From: Saccoglossus kowalevskii
Lineage: Eukaryota > Hemichordata > Enteropneusta > Harrimaniidae
Assembly (NCBI RefSeq): GCF_000003605.2
Contig: NW_003120421.1
Location: 405,919-433,042 of the forward strand
Length of the DNA stretch: 27,124 nucleotides
Reading direction: 5' to 3'
Position 1 is the stretch's first letter; the number at the start of each line of letters is the position of its first letter. Position numbers and translations under genes: made by a program. Under the pieces are notes generated by a model. It did no database searches. It worked only from the letters and a program-made list of their open reading frames with translations, and was not told the origin of the DNA. Below, in pieces: positions 9,947 to 21,434 of this stretch.

Positions 9947-10142
9947 TACTGTAGAATACTTTATTTTCGCTTGGAATTTATTTTCGCTATTTTCGCTGAA
10001 GGGATGATTCCGTAAAAATAAAATCCAGCGAATATACTTCTTTTCCTATATTTCACATTAAACTCATCAAAAATCAGTGAAAATAAATTCCATACAAAAC
10101 GTCCAAAAAGGCTTTTCAGCGAAAATAAAGTATTCCACAGTA
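9947..10142. mobile_element. 192-bp Tc1/mariner-type MITE with TA target
   Basis: The element at 9949-10140 is flanked by TA on both sides. The left end CTGTAGAATACTTTATTTTC and the inverted right end CTGTGGAATACTTTATTTTC differ at one of 20 bases, and both continue into GCT. Further internal inverted matches (GGAATTTATTTTC on the left, its complement GAAAATAAATTCC on the right) make most of the element one large imperfect hairpin. It has no coding capacity. A degraded relative of one end lies at 15411-15455. A TA duplication and palindromic structure fit the Tc1/mariner superfamily. Confidence 0.82.
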
Positions 10143-10482
10143 TATAGCAAAATGTGTTTTCATTTCACATTCATCACAGCACATTCCACGCTGTTACTAT
10201 CATTGGATATGACGTACATATTTAATCAGCAGGACATCACTGAAGTACTGATGACCTTACATTTGGCTTATTTTCAATTTGATACAGTGTACACATGAAT
10301 ATAATTACTGGTATGCCCAGATGACACAGAAGTACAGTAAGTATGTCTGATGTGACATCACTCATTGATTTAGAAAACTACATGTATCTGCATTAACCTT
10401 TTGAGCACATTTTGAATTTTTTTTATTTTTTGCAGTTTTTGACTCCCATGTGCGAAGCACAAAATGGGAGTCTTTGCAGTTA

Positions 10483-10530
10483 GTGTGTCTGTATGGGTGT
10501 GTGTGTGTATGTGTATGTGTGTATGTGTGT
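10483..10530. repeat. GT-rich microsatellite
   Basis: A run of TG/TATG units with interruptions lies directly after the terminal hairpin of the composite repeat. It gives a spurious HTHTH-type frame on the minus strand. Confidence 0.9.
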
Positions 10531-10799
10531 CCGACTGTTCCACTGCTATCTCAAGAACCATACATCGTTTTTTTGATGAAACTTGGTGCATAGATGCTCT
10601 GGGCCAATGCGCAGATTTGATTAGGTTTTGGTAAAAATCCATGCTCGTTAATTACCTAATTTGCATGATAATTAGCTAATTTTTAGCTGTTCTATGACTG
10701 TTCCACTGATATCTAAAGAACCACTCATTGGATTTTGATGAAACTTGGTATGTAGATGCTCTGAACATATGCGCAGATTTGATTAGTTTTTGGTAAAAA

Positions 10800-11627
10800 N
10801 NNNNNNNNNNNNNNNNNNNNNNNNNNNNNNNNNNNNNNNNNNNNNNNNNNNNNNNNNNNNNNNNNNNNNNNNNNNNNNNNNNNNNNNNNNNNNNNNNNNN
10901 NNNNNNNNNNNNNNNNNNNNNNNNNNNNNNNNNNNNNNNNNNNNNNNNNNNNNNNNNNNNNNNNNNNNNNNNNNNNNNNNNNNNNNNNNNNNNNNNNNNN
11001 NNNNNNNNNNNNNNNNNNNNNNNNNNNNNNNNNNNNNNNNNNNNNNNNNNNNNNNNNNNNNNNNNNNNNNNNNNNNNNNNNNNNNNNNNNNNNNNNNNNN
11101 NNNNNNNNNNNNNNNNNNNNNNNNNNNNNNNNNNNNNNNNNNNNNNNNNNNNNNNNNNNNNNNNNNNNNNNNNNNNNNNNNNNNNNNNNNNNNNNNNNNN
11201 NNNNNNNNNNNNNNNNNNNNNNNNNNNNNNNNNNNNNNNNNNNNNNNNNNNNNNNNNNNNNNNNNNNNNNNNNNNNNNNNNNNNNNNNNNNNNNNNNNNN
11301 NNNNNNNNNNNNNNNNNNNNNNNNNNNNNNNNNNNNNNNNNNNNNNNNNNNNNNNNNNNNNNNNNNNNNNNNNNNNNNNNNNNNNNNNNNNNNNNNNNNN
11401 NNNNNNNNNNNNNNNNNNNNNNNNNNNNNNNNNNNNNNNNNNNNNNNNNNNNNNNNNNNNNNNNNNNNNNNNNNNNNNNNNNNNNNNNNNNNNNNNNNNN
11501 NNNNNNNNNNNNNNNNNNNNNNNNNNNNNNNNNNNNNNNNNNNNNNNNNNNNNNNNNNNNNNNNNNNNNNNNNNNNNNNNNNNNNNNNNNNNNNNNNNNN
11601 NNNNNNNNNNNNNNNNNNNNNNNNNNN
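10800..11627. other. assembly gap (828 N)
   Basis: The run of N falls inside the degenerate tandem units of the composite repeat, with matching repeat sequence on both sides. Its true length may differ. Open frames drawn across it are artefacts. Confidence 0.99.
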
Positions 11628-12325
11628 TACATAGATCCTTTAGGACTATGCAGAGACCTGATTAGTTTCAGGGTAAATAATTTGCATATTAATTACCTAA
11701 TTTGCATAATTAATTTTCAGCTTTTCTACAGATATCTAAAGTACTAATCATCACATTTCAATGAATCTAGAATTATGCAGAGACCCAATTAGTTTTTGGT
11801 AAATATTTGTGCATATTAATCACATAATTTGCATAATTAACCAATTTCCAACTTTCACACTGATATCTCAGGTACTAATCATCACATATCAATGAATGTT
11901 TATACATGGATGCTGTAGGACAATAGACAGACCTGGATAATTGTGGGTTAAAATCTGTACATATTAATTACCAAATTTGCATAATTAACCAATTTTAAGC
12001 TTTCACACTGATATCTAAAGTACTAATTTCCATTTTAATGAAACTTAGTACAAAGATGCTCTAGGACAATGTACAAACCTAATTAGTTTGGGGTAAAACT
12101 CTGTTCATATTATTTCCCTAATTAGCATAATAATTCATAATTTTTTGGTTCTAATCACATTTCAATTAAACTTTGTACATAGAGTTTTTGTTACATTGCA
12201 CAGACCTCATTAGTTTTACAATCAAATCTGTTCATGTTAATTTTCTGATTTGCATAATTAGTTTTCAGCTAAGTAATTTCAAATTATATTTAATGTGTCT
12301 CCAATACTCTCAGCACATGGGAGTT

Positions 12326-13535
12326 CTTTCTAAGCTTTCTTTGATTAGTCAAATGGTCATAATTTTCAATAACCAACAGGTTTTGGTCCAAATTTGGAAA
12401 AAATATCCAGTTGTCACTACCTGCTGCCACATTATATTCAAATGAACTGCATAATGCTCAGTACATGCTTTCCAAGACATATACATATAACGCATATAGA
12501 CATGATCAAACTATCATGGTTATTGGTTCTAAATTGATTTAAAAAGCAGTCAACATAATCTGTTTGGGTCAATTATCTGGAGATTATATGCATTGGAACT
12601 GACCAATGAACAAAGATTATTTACTTCTCTAACTGCGATAAAACCTAACCGCCCACAGTGACGTGTATGTGACATATGAATACAGTGAGTGAAATTTTTA
12701 ACCACAAAATTTTGTGACATGATTTGACTTGCTTGGGAATTCCAATGATTAATGCCAAGCAACATAATTTAATCCACATCATACTAGAGCAACAATGTCA
12801 TAAATTATTAATCATTTGCTACTAACACTTGTGGTAATTAATATCAAAATGGCTCATGTCTGACTAGTGGAATTATTAACATCTGTTGAAATTATAAACC
12901 TACAGTACTTGACTTCCATGCCTACATTGGGTCTAGTTGGAATTCAATCAACATTTTTCTGATTTTGAGTATATATGTATCCTACCAATTTTAGATGCCA
13001 GCTGCAACAAAATTTGTTGGACATGTTTTAATTGTTGAATTGACCAGTTGTTTAAATATAGACACCAGATACAATGATTAATGATTATGCAGTTATATTA
13101 CAGTTATTTCTGCAGGAGGGGACCAGATGGTTATAGAAAGTTCATAAAATGTTGAACTATTCATCATTTGTATATTTGTAGATCCTTGATAAAGTAAAAT
13201 AGTAATAGATTCAAGCAATCTGCCTTGCTTGTTCAGTAAACACCTCAAAATTAAATTTGTCCATGTCATCTTAAAGTGTGTTGTTTGAATGACTGAATGA
13301 AGAATTATCACAGTGCGTCACTGGTACATGTATCTTGTCGAGTAGCAAAACCAGCTTGAATTTAAGTTTTAGTATACTATGGTACAAAAACTGTATGTTG
13401 CTTTTGCAACTCAATTGGATGAGCAATATTGGTCCCTTGTAACTTCCCCATAAATAGACATACAGTTGGTATCTTGATCTAGAGAGTATTATGTAATACA
13501 GGAGCTATGTTTTTTTTTATGAGAGTCTTGTGAGA
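12326..13535. other. non-coding spacer
   Basis: Unique AT-rich sequence between two repeat arrays. Short frames at 12550-12765 and 13093-13311 (minus strand) lack any recognisable motif. Confidence 0.45.
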
Positions 13536-15150
13536 ATAAAGAACAGTCACTGTTCTGGGGCCTCTTATCCAGATAGCTTGTAGTGACCATGCAGTCACTG
13601 GTCTTGAGTCTCCTGTCCAGACAGCTTGCAGTAAACAGTCACTGGTCTTGGAACTTTTATTCAGACAGCTCTGTGAATAGCCACTGGATTTGAGACTCCT
13701 ATCCAGACAGCTTACAGTGAACAGTCATTCGTCCTGGGACTGCTGTCCAGACAGCTTGCAGTGAACAGTCACTGGTCCTGGGACTGCTGTCCAGACAGCT
13801 TGCAGTGAACAGTTACTGATCTTGGGACATCTGTTCAGATAGCTTACAGTGAACTGTCACTTGTCTTGGAACATTTATTCAGACAACTTGCAGTGAACAG
13901 TCACTGGTCTTGGGACTGCTGTCCAGACAGACAGCTTACAGTGAACAGTCACTGGTTCTGGGACTTCTGTCTAGACAGCTTACAGTGAACAGTCATTGGT
14001 CTTGAGACTCCTGTCCAGACAGACAGCTTAAAATGAACAGTCACTGGTTCTGGGACTTCTGTCTAGACAGCTTACAGTGAACAGTCATTGGTCTTGAGAC
14101 TCCTGTCCAGACAGACAGCTTACAGTGAACAGTCACTGGTTCTGGGACTTCTGTCTAGACAGCTTACAGTGAACAGTCATTGGTCTTGAGACTCCTGTCC
14201 AGACAGACAGCTTACAGTGAACAGTCACTGGTTCTGGGACTTCTGTCTAGACAGCTTACAGTGAATAGTCACTGGTCTTGAGACTCCTGTCCATACAGCT
14301 TACAGTGAACAGTCACTGGTTCTGGGACTTCTGTCTAGACAGCTTACAGTGAACAGTCATTGGTCTTGAGACTCCTGTCCAGACAGACAGCTTACAGTGA
14401 ACAGTCACTGATTCTGGGACTTCTGTCCAAACACCTTACAGTGAACAGTCACTGGTCTTGAGACTCCTGTCCATACAGCTTGCAGTGAACAGTCTCTGGT
14501 CTTGGGATGCCTGTCCAAAGTCTTGCGAGAATCAAAAACAGTCACTGGTATTGAGACTGTTGTCCAGACAGCTTACAGTGAACAGTCACTGATTCTGGGA
14601 CTTCTGTCCAAACACCTTACAGCGAATAGTCACTGGTCTTGAGACTCCTGTCCATACAGCTTGCAGTGAACAGTCTCTGGTCTTGGGATGCCTGTCCAAA
14701 GTCTTGCGAGAATCAAAAACAGTCACTGGTATTGAGACTGTTGTCCAGACAGCTTACAGTGAACAGTCACTGGTCTTGGGACTCCTGTACAGACAGCTTA
14801 CAGTGAACAGTCACTGGTTTTTTGGACTCCTGTTCAGACAGCTTGCAGTAAACAGTAACTGGTCGTGAGACTTCTGCCTCGACAGCTTGCAGTGAACAGT
14901 CACTGGTCCTGGGACTCCTGTCCGGACAGCTTGCAGTGAACAGTCACTGGTCTTTGGACTCCTGTCCAGACAGATTTCAGGGAACAGACACGGGTCTTGG
15001 AACTTTTATTCAGACAGCTTACAGTGAACAGTAACTGGTCGTGAGACTTCTGCCTAGACAGCTTACAGTGAACAGTCACTGGTAATGAGACTCCTGTCTA
15101 GACAACTTACAGTGAATGGACACTGCATGGTCTTGAGATTCTTGTATCAG
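13536..15150. repeat. about 36 units of a 44-bp minisatellite with higher-order structure
   Basis: Each unit reads approximately ACAGTCACTGGTCTTGAGAC, then TCCTGTCCAGACAGCTTACA, then GTGA. Standard units are 44 bp; a GACAGACAG insertion makes a 48-bp type. From about 13880 to 14400 the two types mostly alternate, a 92-bp dimer. A four-unit block (units 20-23, starting near 14400) is repeated almost exactly 181 bases later (units 24-27), including an unusual TCTTGCGAGAATCAAAA unit. The outer units are more diverged than the centre. Most units hold a CAGTGA-N4-TCACTG dyad and many a CTGTCTAGACAG palindrome. Frames inside (such as 14683-14868) are repeat artefacts because 44 is not divisible by three. 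Confidence 0.96.
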
Positions 15151-15410
15151 ATTGAAGCGCACAGTCAATATAAATGTGTCTCTTTAAACTAAGCAAACAA
15201 AACAAAACCTCTTGTGTTTTAATTGTCTATCTATTTTGTTTTTTAGCATCAAAATTAATACAATCGTAATGTATCAAGTGCAATCACTTGATGTGAGGAG
15301 GAAACTACCTTGTCCATATATGATCAAAAGCAATAGCATCTATAAGTCACCTGTGTTTATAATCCAGACTGCCTAGTCATAAGCTCATTAAACTTCAACA
15401 GCACAAGTTA

Positions 15411-15455
15411 CCGTAAAGTATTTTATTTTAGCTGGGATTAATTTTTGCTGAAAAG
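15411..15455. mobile_element. decayed single end of the 9949-type TA MITE
   Basis: CCGTAAAGTATTTTATTTTA followed by GCTGGGATTAATTTTTGCT aligns to the left end of the element at 9949, which reads CTGTAGAATACTTTATTTTC then GCTTGGAATTTATTTTCGCT. Identity is roughly three quarters by eye, and TA precedes it. I found no opposite end nearby, so this is a solo fragment. Confidence 0.5.
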
Positions 15456-16936
15456 ACCACACTGATATATTACTTTTGATTGATAACCATTAGATGGTAA
15501 TAGAATTTATAAGCCTTTGCTAAGTCATGTGTAACACTAGACAGTGAAGTTGTGGTGTTTCTTGAGTATCATGTTTTAATGGACACCACATTGTTTGAAA
15601 TGCTACTAGTTAAACAGGCCATTAAAAATAATGCAATTGCAGGTTAATAATCACACTTTGATTCACAAAAACTATAATATTTCTTTGTTGATCCCTGGGG
15701 GGGGGGGAGTAGTGCAATTTATCTCCAGTGGTTTTCAAGAGTGGAATATGTTCCTCATGCAGTATGTCTTTGAGTTATGCCTAAACAAATTATTTTACAT
15801 GCATTGCATAGGAACCATATTGAACTTGACACAGCATAATGACTGTATATCAAACATGACATAGCATAATGTTTCAGAATTGACAATCATATTGACTGAC
15901 TTACCGCAATGTCATACAACCCTTTCTAAATATACCATGAATGATTAAAATCTTATTTTCTCATATTTTTAAGATTTCTATTTAAAATAGAATGCACGTT
16001 TTTCTTTTACTAGCTACATTTTGTAATCTCGCATGTGCACAACTCATGCAATATGCAAATGAGCTACTTAATATGCACACATTCAGGTCAGAAATTAGCA
16101 AAAGAGTTGCCAAAGTACAAATAATCTATGATTAGGTTCAGAATAAAGGCCATAATGACACAGGTCAACTTTGTTGACTACATTTGTTGTCAACACAAGT
16201 TGATCATTTATCATTCCATATTGCATGTTGACAGACTGCTATCAACATGTTGCTATTTGTTGATTGAAATATGCTCTATTCCTTACAACAATTTTCAGGT
16301 TGTTGATTTCTTCTTAATTCATGACACTGATAAGTAGCCATCTTATAATTACATGTGATTTTCATGGTGAATTTCATGTTCATGTTTGAAGTATTTTTGT
16401 GACGAAACATTTTTATTTGTGATTTGTGAACAGCTCAAAATGAAACCATGATGGGGAATCTATTGTAAAATAAAGCAGTTTTGGAAGCAAACATATACGG
16501 CTTTTATTCATTGAAATAATTTGAAATGTGCTTGTATGTTGGAGTTACCTAAGTCCAGATAATTTAAACCTCTTTAATTTTGCAAGAACAATTTTTTGTG
16601 AATTTCGTCAGTGAAAATGCAAATTTTGTGGCAGTCAAAATTCTTCAACAACAAGTGACTTTTCTGTAATTTTGTTTTCACCAGATACCATAAAATCCTA
16701 TCAGCAAAATTTAAACAGTTTACATTCATCTGAAGTGCACACACAATAGCATTTACATTATTTAATCAAAACGAATATTGCTAGGTTTACTGCACATTGT
16801 TTCAATGAATTGTACCATATTGTGTTTATCAAGATATGTTTAACAAAATTATTTAAGTATGTTTATATGGCTGAAAGTTATCTACATTGACTTTTTAACT
16901 TGTTTAGTGCCCCCAATCAAATACTGCAACTTGCTA
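15456..16936. other. non-coding spacer with an 11-bp G tract
   Basis: AT-rich DNA without a recognised gene. An uninterrupted run of 11 G lies at 15697-15707. The 77-codon frame at 15631-15864 runs through that G tract and encodes a poly-glycine artefact. Confidence 0.45.
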
Positions 16937-17155
16937 TACTCTCAGTGCAACAAAGACATTCCCACTCATCTTTATAAGTATTTATAAATTTCACAATTAA
17001 AATTGAAATGGAAGTTTCTATTGGCCGATTGAATAACACTGGAACGTTTTCCAATGACGTCATTGCACACTGTGTTTATTGATTGGCTGGTTTGCTTTAA
17101 CTGCCATTGAAATATTTATAAAGATGAAGGTAATACCTTTGTTGCGCCATGAGTA
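16937..17155. mobile_element. 215-bp MITE, copy 1, with CRE and CCAAT boxes
   Basis: The element at 16939-17153 is flanked by TA. Its inverted ends share GTGCAACAAAGACATTCCC on the left and GCGCAACAAAGGTATTACC on the right (inverted), then CATCTTTATAA and a TATTTATAAA/TTTC segment. The interior holds the perfect palindrome CAATGACGTCATTG (17052-17065), which includes the cAMP-response consensus TGACGTCA (17055-17062). It also holds ATTGG (inverse CCAAT) at 17020 and 17082 and CCAAT at 17051. There is no open frame. The body matches the reverse complement of a second copy near 25.7 kb at about three quarters identity. TA flanks suggest a Tc1/mariner-type origin. Confidence 0.78.
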
Positions 17156-18965
17156 TGTTAGTCATTATAAGTAAGTGCCATGATTCCAATTGGGTGGTAA
17201 ATAACCAAACAAGCAGTACATAACTCTCCATCATTCAAGCTTTTGAAAAGGGCACCAAGAGCGCAAAAGCAATTTAGGAAACCTGAGAAACACTGGGTCA
17301 CCGGATCAATCTCTGTCTAGCCATGGAAGTTACTTTGCAATTCAAAGTCACACAAGGTTTCAATAATTCATTATACTCTGCCTGATTGTATTTCTGACTT
17401 TGCTGTACTTACAAGTTTCTGAAAGATAAAATTCTGACCCAAAGTTTAAAGGGATATTTGAATAAAAATTAATAATTTACTGGAATTATAATGAGAGTAT
17501 TCCAACTATGACTACTATGAGAGAAAGAATGTGGAATGTCACATTTTGTATTTTAGCACCTATTGATCATAACCATCTGATACTAGAATCTTGGGAATTC
17601 ATTCATATTGACATATATATTAACATTACTAAGTACTAAAACCATATTAGTTTCTTATGTTGATTCAATTCACTCAGATAGAGAGGGTTTAGTTTTATTC
17701 TACACAAATACAAAGAGCTCACAGCAGAATCCTCATCCCTAAACTTTAATACAATATTCCCACCTTCAATTTGTACTACCTCTACTGTCAATTAAAGTTT
17801 ATTTGCATATTCCTTTAAATCATATATACCAACATGATAATAGAATACACAAGGTTTGGAAGATTTGCAGTTTCCATGGTTACAAAACTTTACCAACATC
17901 CAACTTATCCCCAGGTGCATGCATGAACATATCAAGGTGTCTGATTATCTTTTGTGGACTCAAGGGCTTACTAAACAAGCAGCCCTTGTAACAAGATCTA
18001 CTGTACAAAGCATTGAGTGTGTCCCCTGTGAATACCACAAAACAACTCAGGTACACAGAAGGCTCATGGATTAGGGGGTGGTCTGTATGCATTTCCAGGG
18101 GGGTGGGAGGTGTCTTCTGTAAATGTTTCTTATGGCTAACTTGGGTAGTTTTATTGCAGAGTTAAGAGGCAATAAAAAATTATTAGGAGCTAAGGAGTAT
18201 TATGTGTGTTGAGTACATAGCTGAAGGGTGTTCTGAGGGTAGACTACATAACTTAAGGCTGCAAGGCTATTTATTTTCACTATTTTGAAGATTTGAGCAA
18301 TGCATATTTATTGGTTTTTGAGTTCAATTCGTCAGGGAATCAATGTGTTCTATTGTTATTTGCATGTTCCATCTGACATGTTCACATGGATTTAATTTAG
18401 TGAATTTTACTTATGAGTGAAAATATTTAATTTAAAACCATGTGAATGGTTAATGCATTTTCAGTACTCTGTGAGTTGACAACATATAAGCTATAGGTCA
18501 CTCTCTGGGTAAAATGGAGAGTTTGGGGAATTCTTCAATAAACTAGGCAACATTTTTGGCGTATGCCATATATTCCTTTTGGGGTTCACTTCAGTTAGTG
18601 GAATTCTGTGATAAGCTAAGGGGCATTCATTTGGTAGTCTGAGAAGACAATCTCTTGGTTGGCTTTATAGTCAGGGGGTAGACTGTTGTTGAACTATTAT
18701 GCAGTATTCTTTGCCTGTATAGTGCAATATTGCTGAAGAATGAATACACAACCAGAAGTGAGTCTGTTGGTTCACTGCACACGTAAACAGTCTATATAAA
18801 CTGTTGTTCACAACACAGTTAGGGGGCATACTGAGGATGGATTATATAATCTATGAGACATTCTTTGGTTTGACTGCAAGGTACAGTATTGCTGAAGATT
18901 GTTTGCTTGTGCAACCAATTTAGTCTGTCGTATTTGTAGCAATGAGGGTATAGTTCTTTGTGGTC
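17156..18965. other. non-coding spacer with a degenerate long-period repeat
   Basis: No gene recognised. From about 18190 to 18910 similar blocks recur, such as TTGCTGAAGA at 18730 and again 159 bases later at 18889, each preceded by ATTCTTTG. GGGGGTAGACT-like sequence appears at 18225 and 18673. This looks like an old, decayed tandem duplication. Overlapping frames at 17803-18092 show no domain. Confidence 0.4.
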
Positions 18966-19170
18966 GAATAGAGTAAGATTAGAATAGCATTGGATTAACA
19001 TAGAATAGAATAATTTTAGAATAGAATAGAATAGTCATTTGCTTTACCTCCGGGGATTGTGTAAGAGTTAATAAGTAAATATATAGAATAGAATAGAATA
19101 GAATAGAATAGAATAGAATAGAATAGAATAGAATAGAATAAGATTAAAAGACGATTATACTAAAATAGAA
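18966..19170. repeat. GAATA pentanucleotide array
   Basis: A clean block of about eleven TAGAA/GAATA units at 19084-19140 is flanked on both sides by interrupted GAATA units from 18966. A non-repeat insert of about 50 bp (19035-19083, containing CTCCGGGG) splits the array. Confidence 0.95.
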
Positions 19171-21404
19171 TAACAAGTACTATGACTCAAATAAGCCGTC
19201 CAGAATGCATGAATAGTCGTTTCTCACAAAAGCAGTATACTGAGTACTAGTAATAGTATATTAAATGCTATAATATTTGTACAGTGTGTTAAAAATTACA
19301 TGTATGTCTGCCCAATGTTCTGGAATGCGTTGAATACTTGAAGTCAGACAGACCAGAGTACCTAACCCCAGGAGTAGTGCAATTCTCTCCCCCTTTGTTA
19401 CATGAAGTAGATGTGAGAGTGTCAACAACTACATGTGACATCTCAATATTTCAGTGAAACAGTAGAGTTGTACTATAGATATATCCTCACTTTAGAAACA
19501 TTTGGGATCTTCAAAAAGTAAACCTTACCCACTTTTAAAAGAGGGATGTCAAATGGAGTCACTGTAAATGTCAGTATCATGATAGTTTATTTCCGCTCTG
19601 TGTGTTGTAAATATGTCACTTTTGAAAAACATCTTTCTTAAGTATGACCCCATGGGACTGTTTGAGGAAAGAAGTTATGCATGAAGTATTGATCAGGAAC
19701 AAACAAACAAATAATAGTCTCTCTACCTCTAAAAGGCCACTTAAGCCACTGAAAAAACTACAAAATTTTACTTTTTGCTAGGTATGGGAAAAGTTTGAAA
19801 AATAATAAATTTGGAAATGAGAGAATAAAATGATGCTTCCCCAATACAACAACAATGTGGTGCTAGACTCATTATTCAAATTAGATTTCTTTTATCAATA
19901 CTTTGCCATTTACTTCCACTGCTGGTTTTCTGGAATGCTCGGTTAATTCTTACACCCCTAGGGCTATATATTTTTTCCATTAGAATTCAATGCACTGGTT
20001 AATTTCCATAGTGGGTCTCTCTCTCTCTCTCTCTCCTTTCAACATTCCAACAATTATGTTCTCATCCCTCCTTGTATCACAGCAACAGAATCCATGGCAA
20101 CGTGTTCTGAATAGGAATGCCTGACAATAATTTTCCCACATACAAACATATAGGTTCAATTATTCAACAACCTATACTCTTGTTTATGGCAATATGGAGT
20201 GAAATTAATCCATTTTAAGCACAAATAAATAAACAAACATAGCCCAATTGAACAAACAAACCTGGCATGAGCCAGACTACAAGTTAAATTTCACCTGCAG
20301 TAATCTCAGTTGGAAATGTAAAGAATAAACAAACAGCTTACTGCAAGGAAATGTATAGCATATGTCAACCTCAGTCTGAACTGGGCTGACTCCACACCCT
20401 GTGCAAATACATCAAGACTGACTACTATTCACAATGTCATTAACCCTTTGAACCCTATCCTTTTCAGCCCAAAATTACAGTGTAATATCTTGCTTATTTT
20501 TATGTCTATTCTTTTGGACCACATGCATATAATTTTCTATCGACCACAAACCTCAAGTAAAAGTTCTGTGAAATTACGGAAAACAATTTTTATATTTTGC
20601 AAAAGATGACAAAAGGTCACAATCAAAACAAAGAAATGAACACTGCATTACATGACAGTTTATGATTTATTATTTTGAAGTTGATGACCTTCAGTGGCAC
20701 TCACAAGGTTGCATGAAACTCAAGTGCACTATTTGGAATAACATCATGGAAGTGCATATACAAATTGAGAGAGTGGTGGACCACCTAATCTTTGAGTGTC
20801 TGTGAATGAGGTGGACCATTAAAGAAAATATTGAAAATTTCATAAAATTGTAACTTTCCTCAATAAATGTCATTAGATTCAAAACTGAGTAAAATAATAA
20901 TAGGTTTCCATGGAAACTGTAAAATATACCCCTACAGTATTGATGCCCACAATAACAGCTAAGTGGAGTTACAATTGCTTCTAAAATCTATGACATTTGT
21001 AATTAGAAATCTCAATTTTCCTTTAATTTTACTCTGAATTTTACACTGAATAAATGTTTTATAAGAATGTATAGAACATTTACCTTAAGTAGACCCCCAC
21101 GTTAAATTCAATTGTGCAGAAATTTTTACTGGCTGAAGAACCTTTCGGTAACGCTCATTGCTCATAAGTCTGTTATTCTTTCTCTTAAGGCATTGTGATT
21201 GGTGAAGTGATTTTCAACCATCATTTGAAATTTATAAAAGGTTTAAAATGTTATATATAAAAAGCTTTGATGCCTAAGTGCACACAATAAAGCATGGTGG
21301 ACAAGGCAAATTTTAAAATCAAGGGTCATTCAATCTTGAAAAGTAAGATTACAAAGAAGTAATAGATATTTGCAATGTCAATGTGAAAATACAATAGAAA
21401 CTTA
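19171..21404. other. non-coding spacer with CT microsatellite
   Basis: AT-rich unique DNA containing a pure (TC)10 run at 20016-20035 and AAAC-rich stretches near 20222-20260. The block starting TTAACCCTTTGAACCC (20442) resembles similar blocks near 10396 and 21565. The stretch 21105-21330 may be a very decayed relative of the CRE-bearing MITE, but the match is weak. Confidence 0.4.
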
Positions 21405-21434
21405 AATAGAATAGAATAGAATAGAATTCTTTAT
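21405..21434 (-). repeat. short GAATA run ending in TTCTTTATT
   Basis: Four AATAG units are followed by AATTCTTTATTAA. On the minus strand this reads AATAAAGAATTC followed by CTATT repeats, the kind of tail seen at the 3' end of some non-LTR retrotransposons that end in short tandem repeats. No reverse transcriptase sequence lies beside it, so the retroelement reading is tentative. Confidence 0.5.

Larger units (their letters stand above)
10441..12325. mobile_element. composite repeat: terminal hairpin, GT tract and degenerate tandem units
   Basis: The left edge is a hairpin (10441-10472) in which GACTCCCAT pairs with ATGGGAGTC, with inner GTGC and GCAC arms. A GT-rich tract (10483-10530) follows, then degenerate tandem units. 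Each unit contains, in order, an ACTGATATCTAAAG-like block, AATGAAACTTRGTACATAGATGC, CAGACCTAATTAGTTT and ATTACCTAATTTGCATAATTA. Successive TTGCATAATTA cores after the gap are 127, 148, 145 and 128 bases apart, and the first two units are about 163 bp apart. At 12313-12324 GCACATGGGAGT is the inverse of ACTCCCATGTGC at 10442-10453, suggesting matching outer ends. The layout of end, microsatellite and about 150-bp tandem core recalls non-autonomous elements described in marine invertebrates, such as the pearl type in bivalves. That comparison is only structural. The interior is interrupted by an assembly gap. Confidence 0.7.

Noticed and set aside
10676-11665. Long open frames of 291-318 codons on both strands
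   Set aside because: They are almost entirely the run of N in the assembly gap, with repeat sequence at the ends.
14683-14868. 61-codon frame with internal repeats
   Set aside because: It lies inside the 44-bp minisatellite. The period is not a multiple of three, so the frame is incidental.
15697-19395. Shared GGAGTAGTGCAATT at about 15705 and 19371
   Set aside because: The match is about 20 bases with diverging flanks. It could be a trace of an old repeat, but two copies do not support a call.
21105-21330. Possible third copy of the CRE-bearing MITE
   Set aside because: It shares only ATTGG, AAATTTATAAAA and a loose GATGCCTAAGTGCA end, with no TGACGTCA and no clear inverted repeat.
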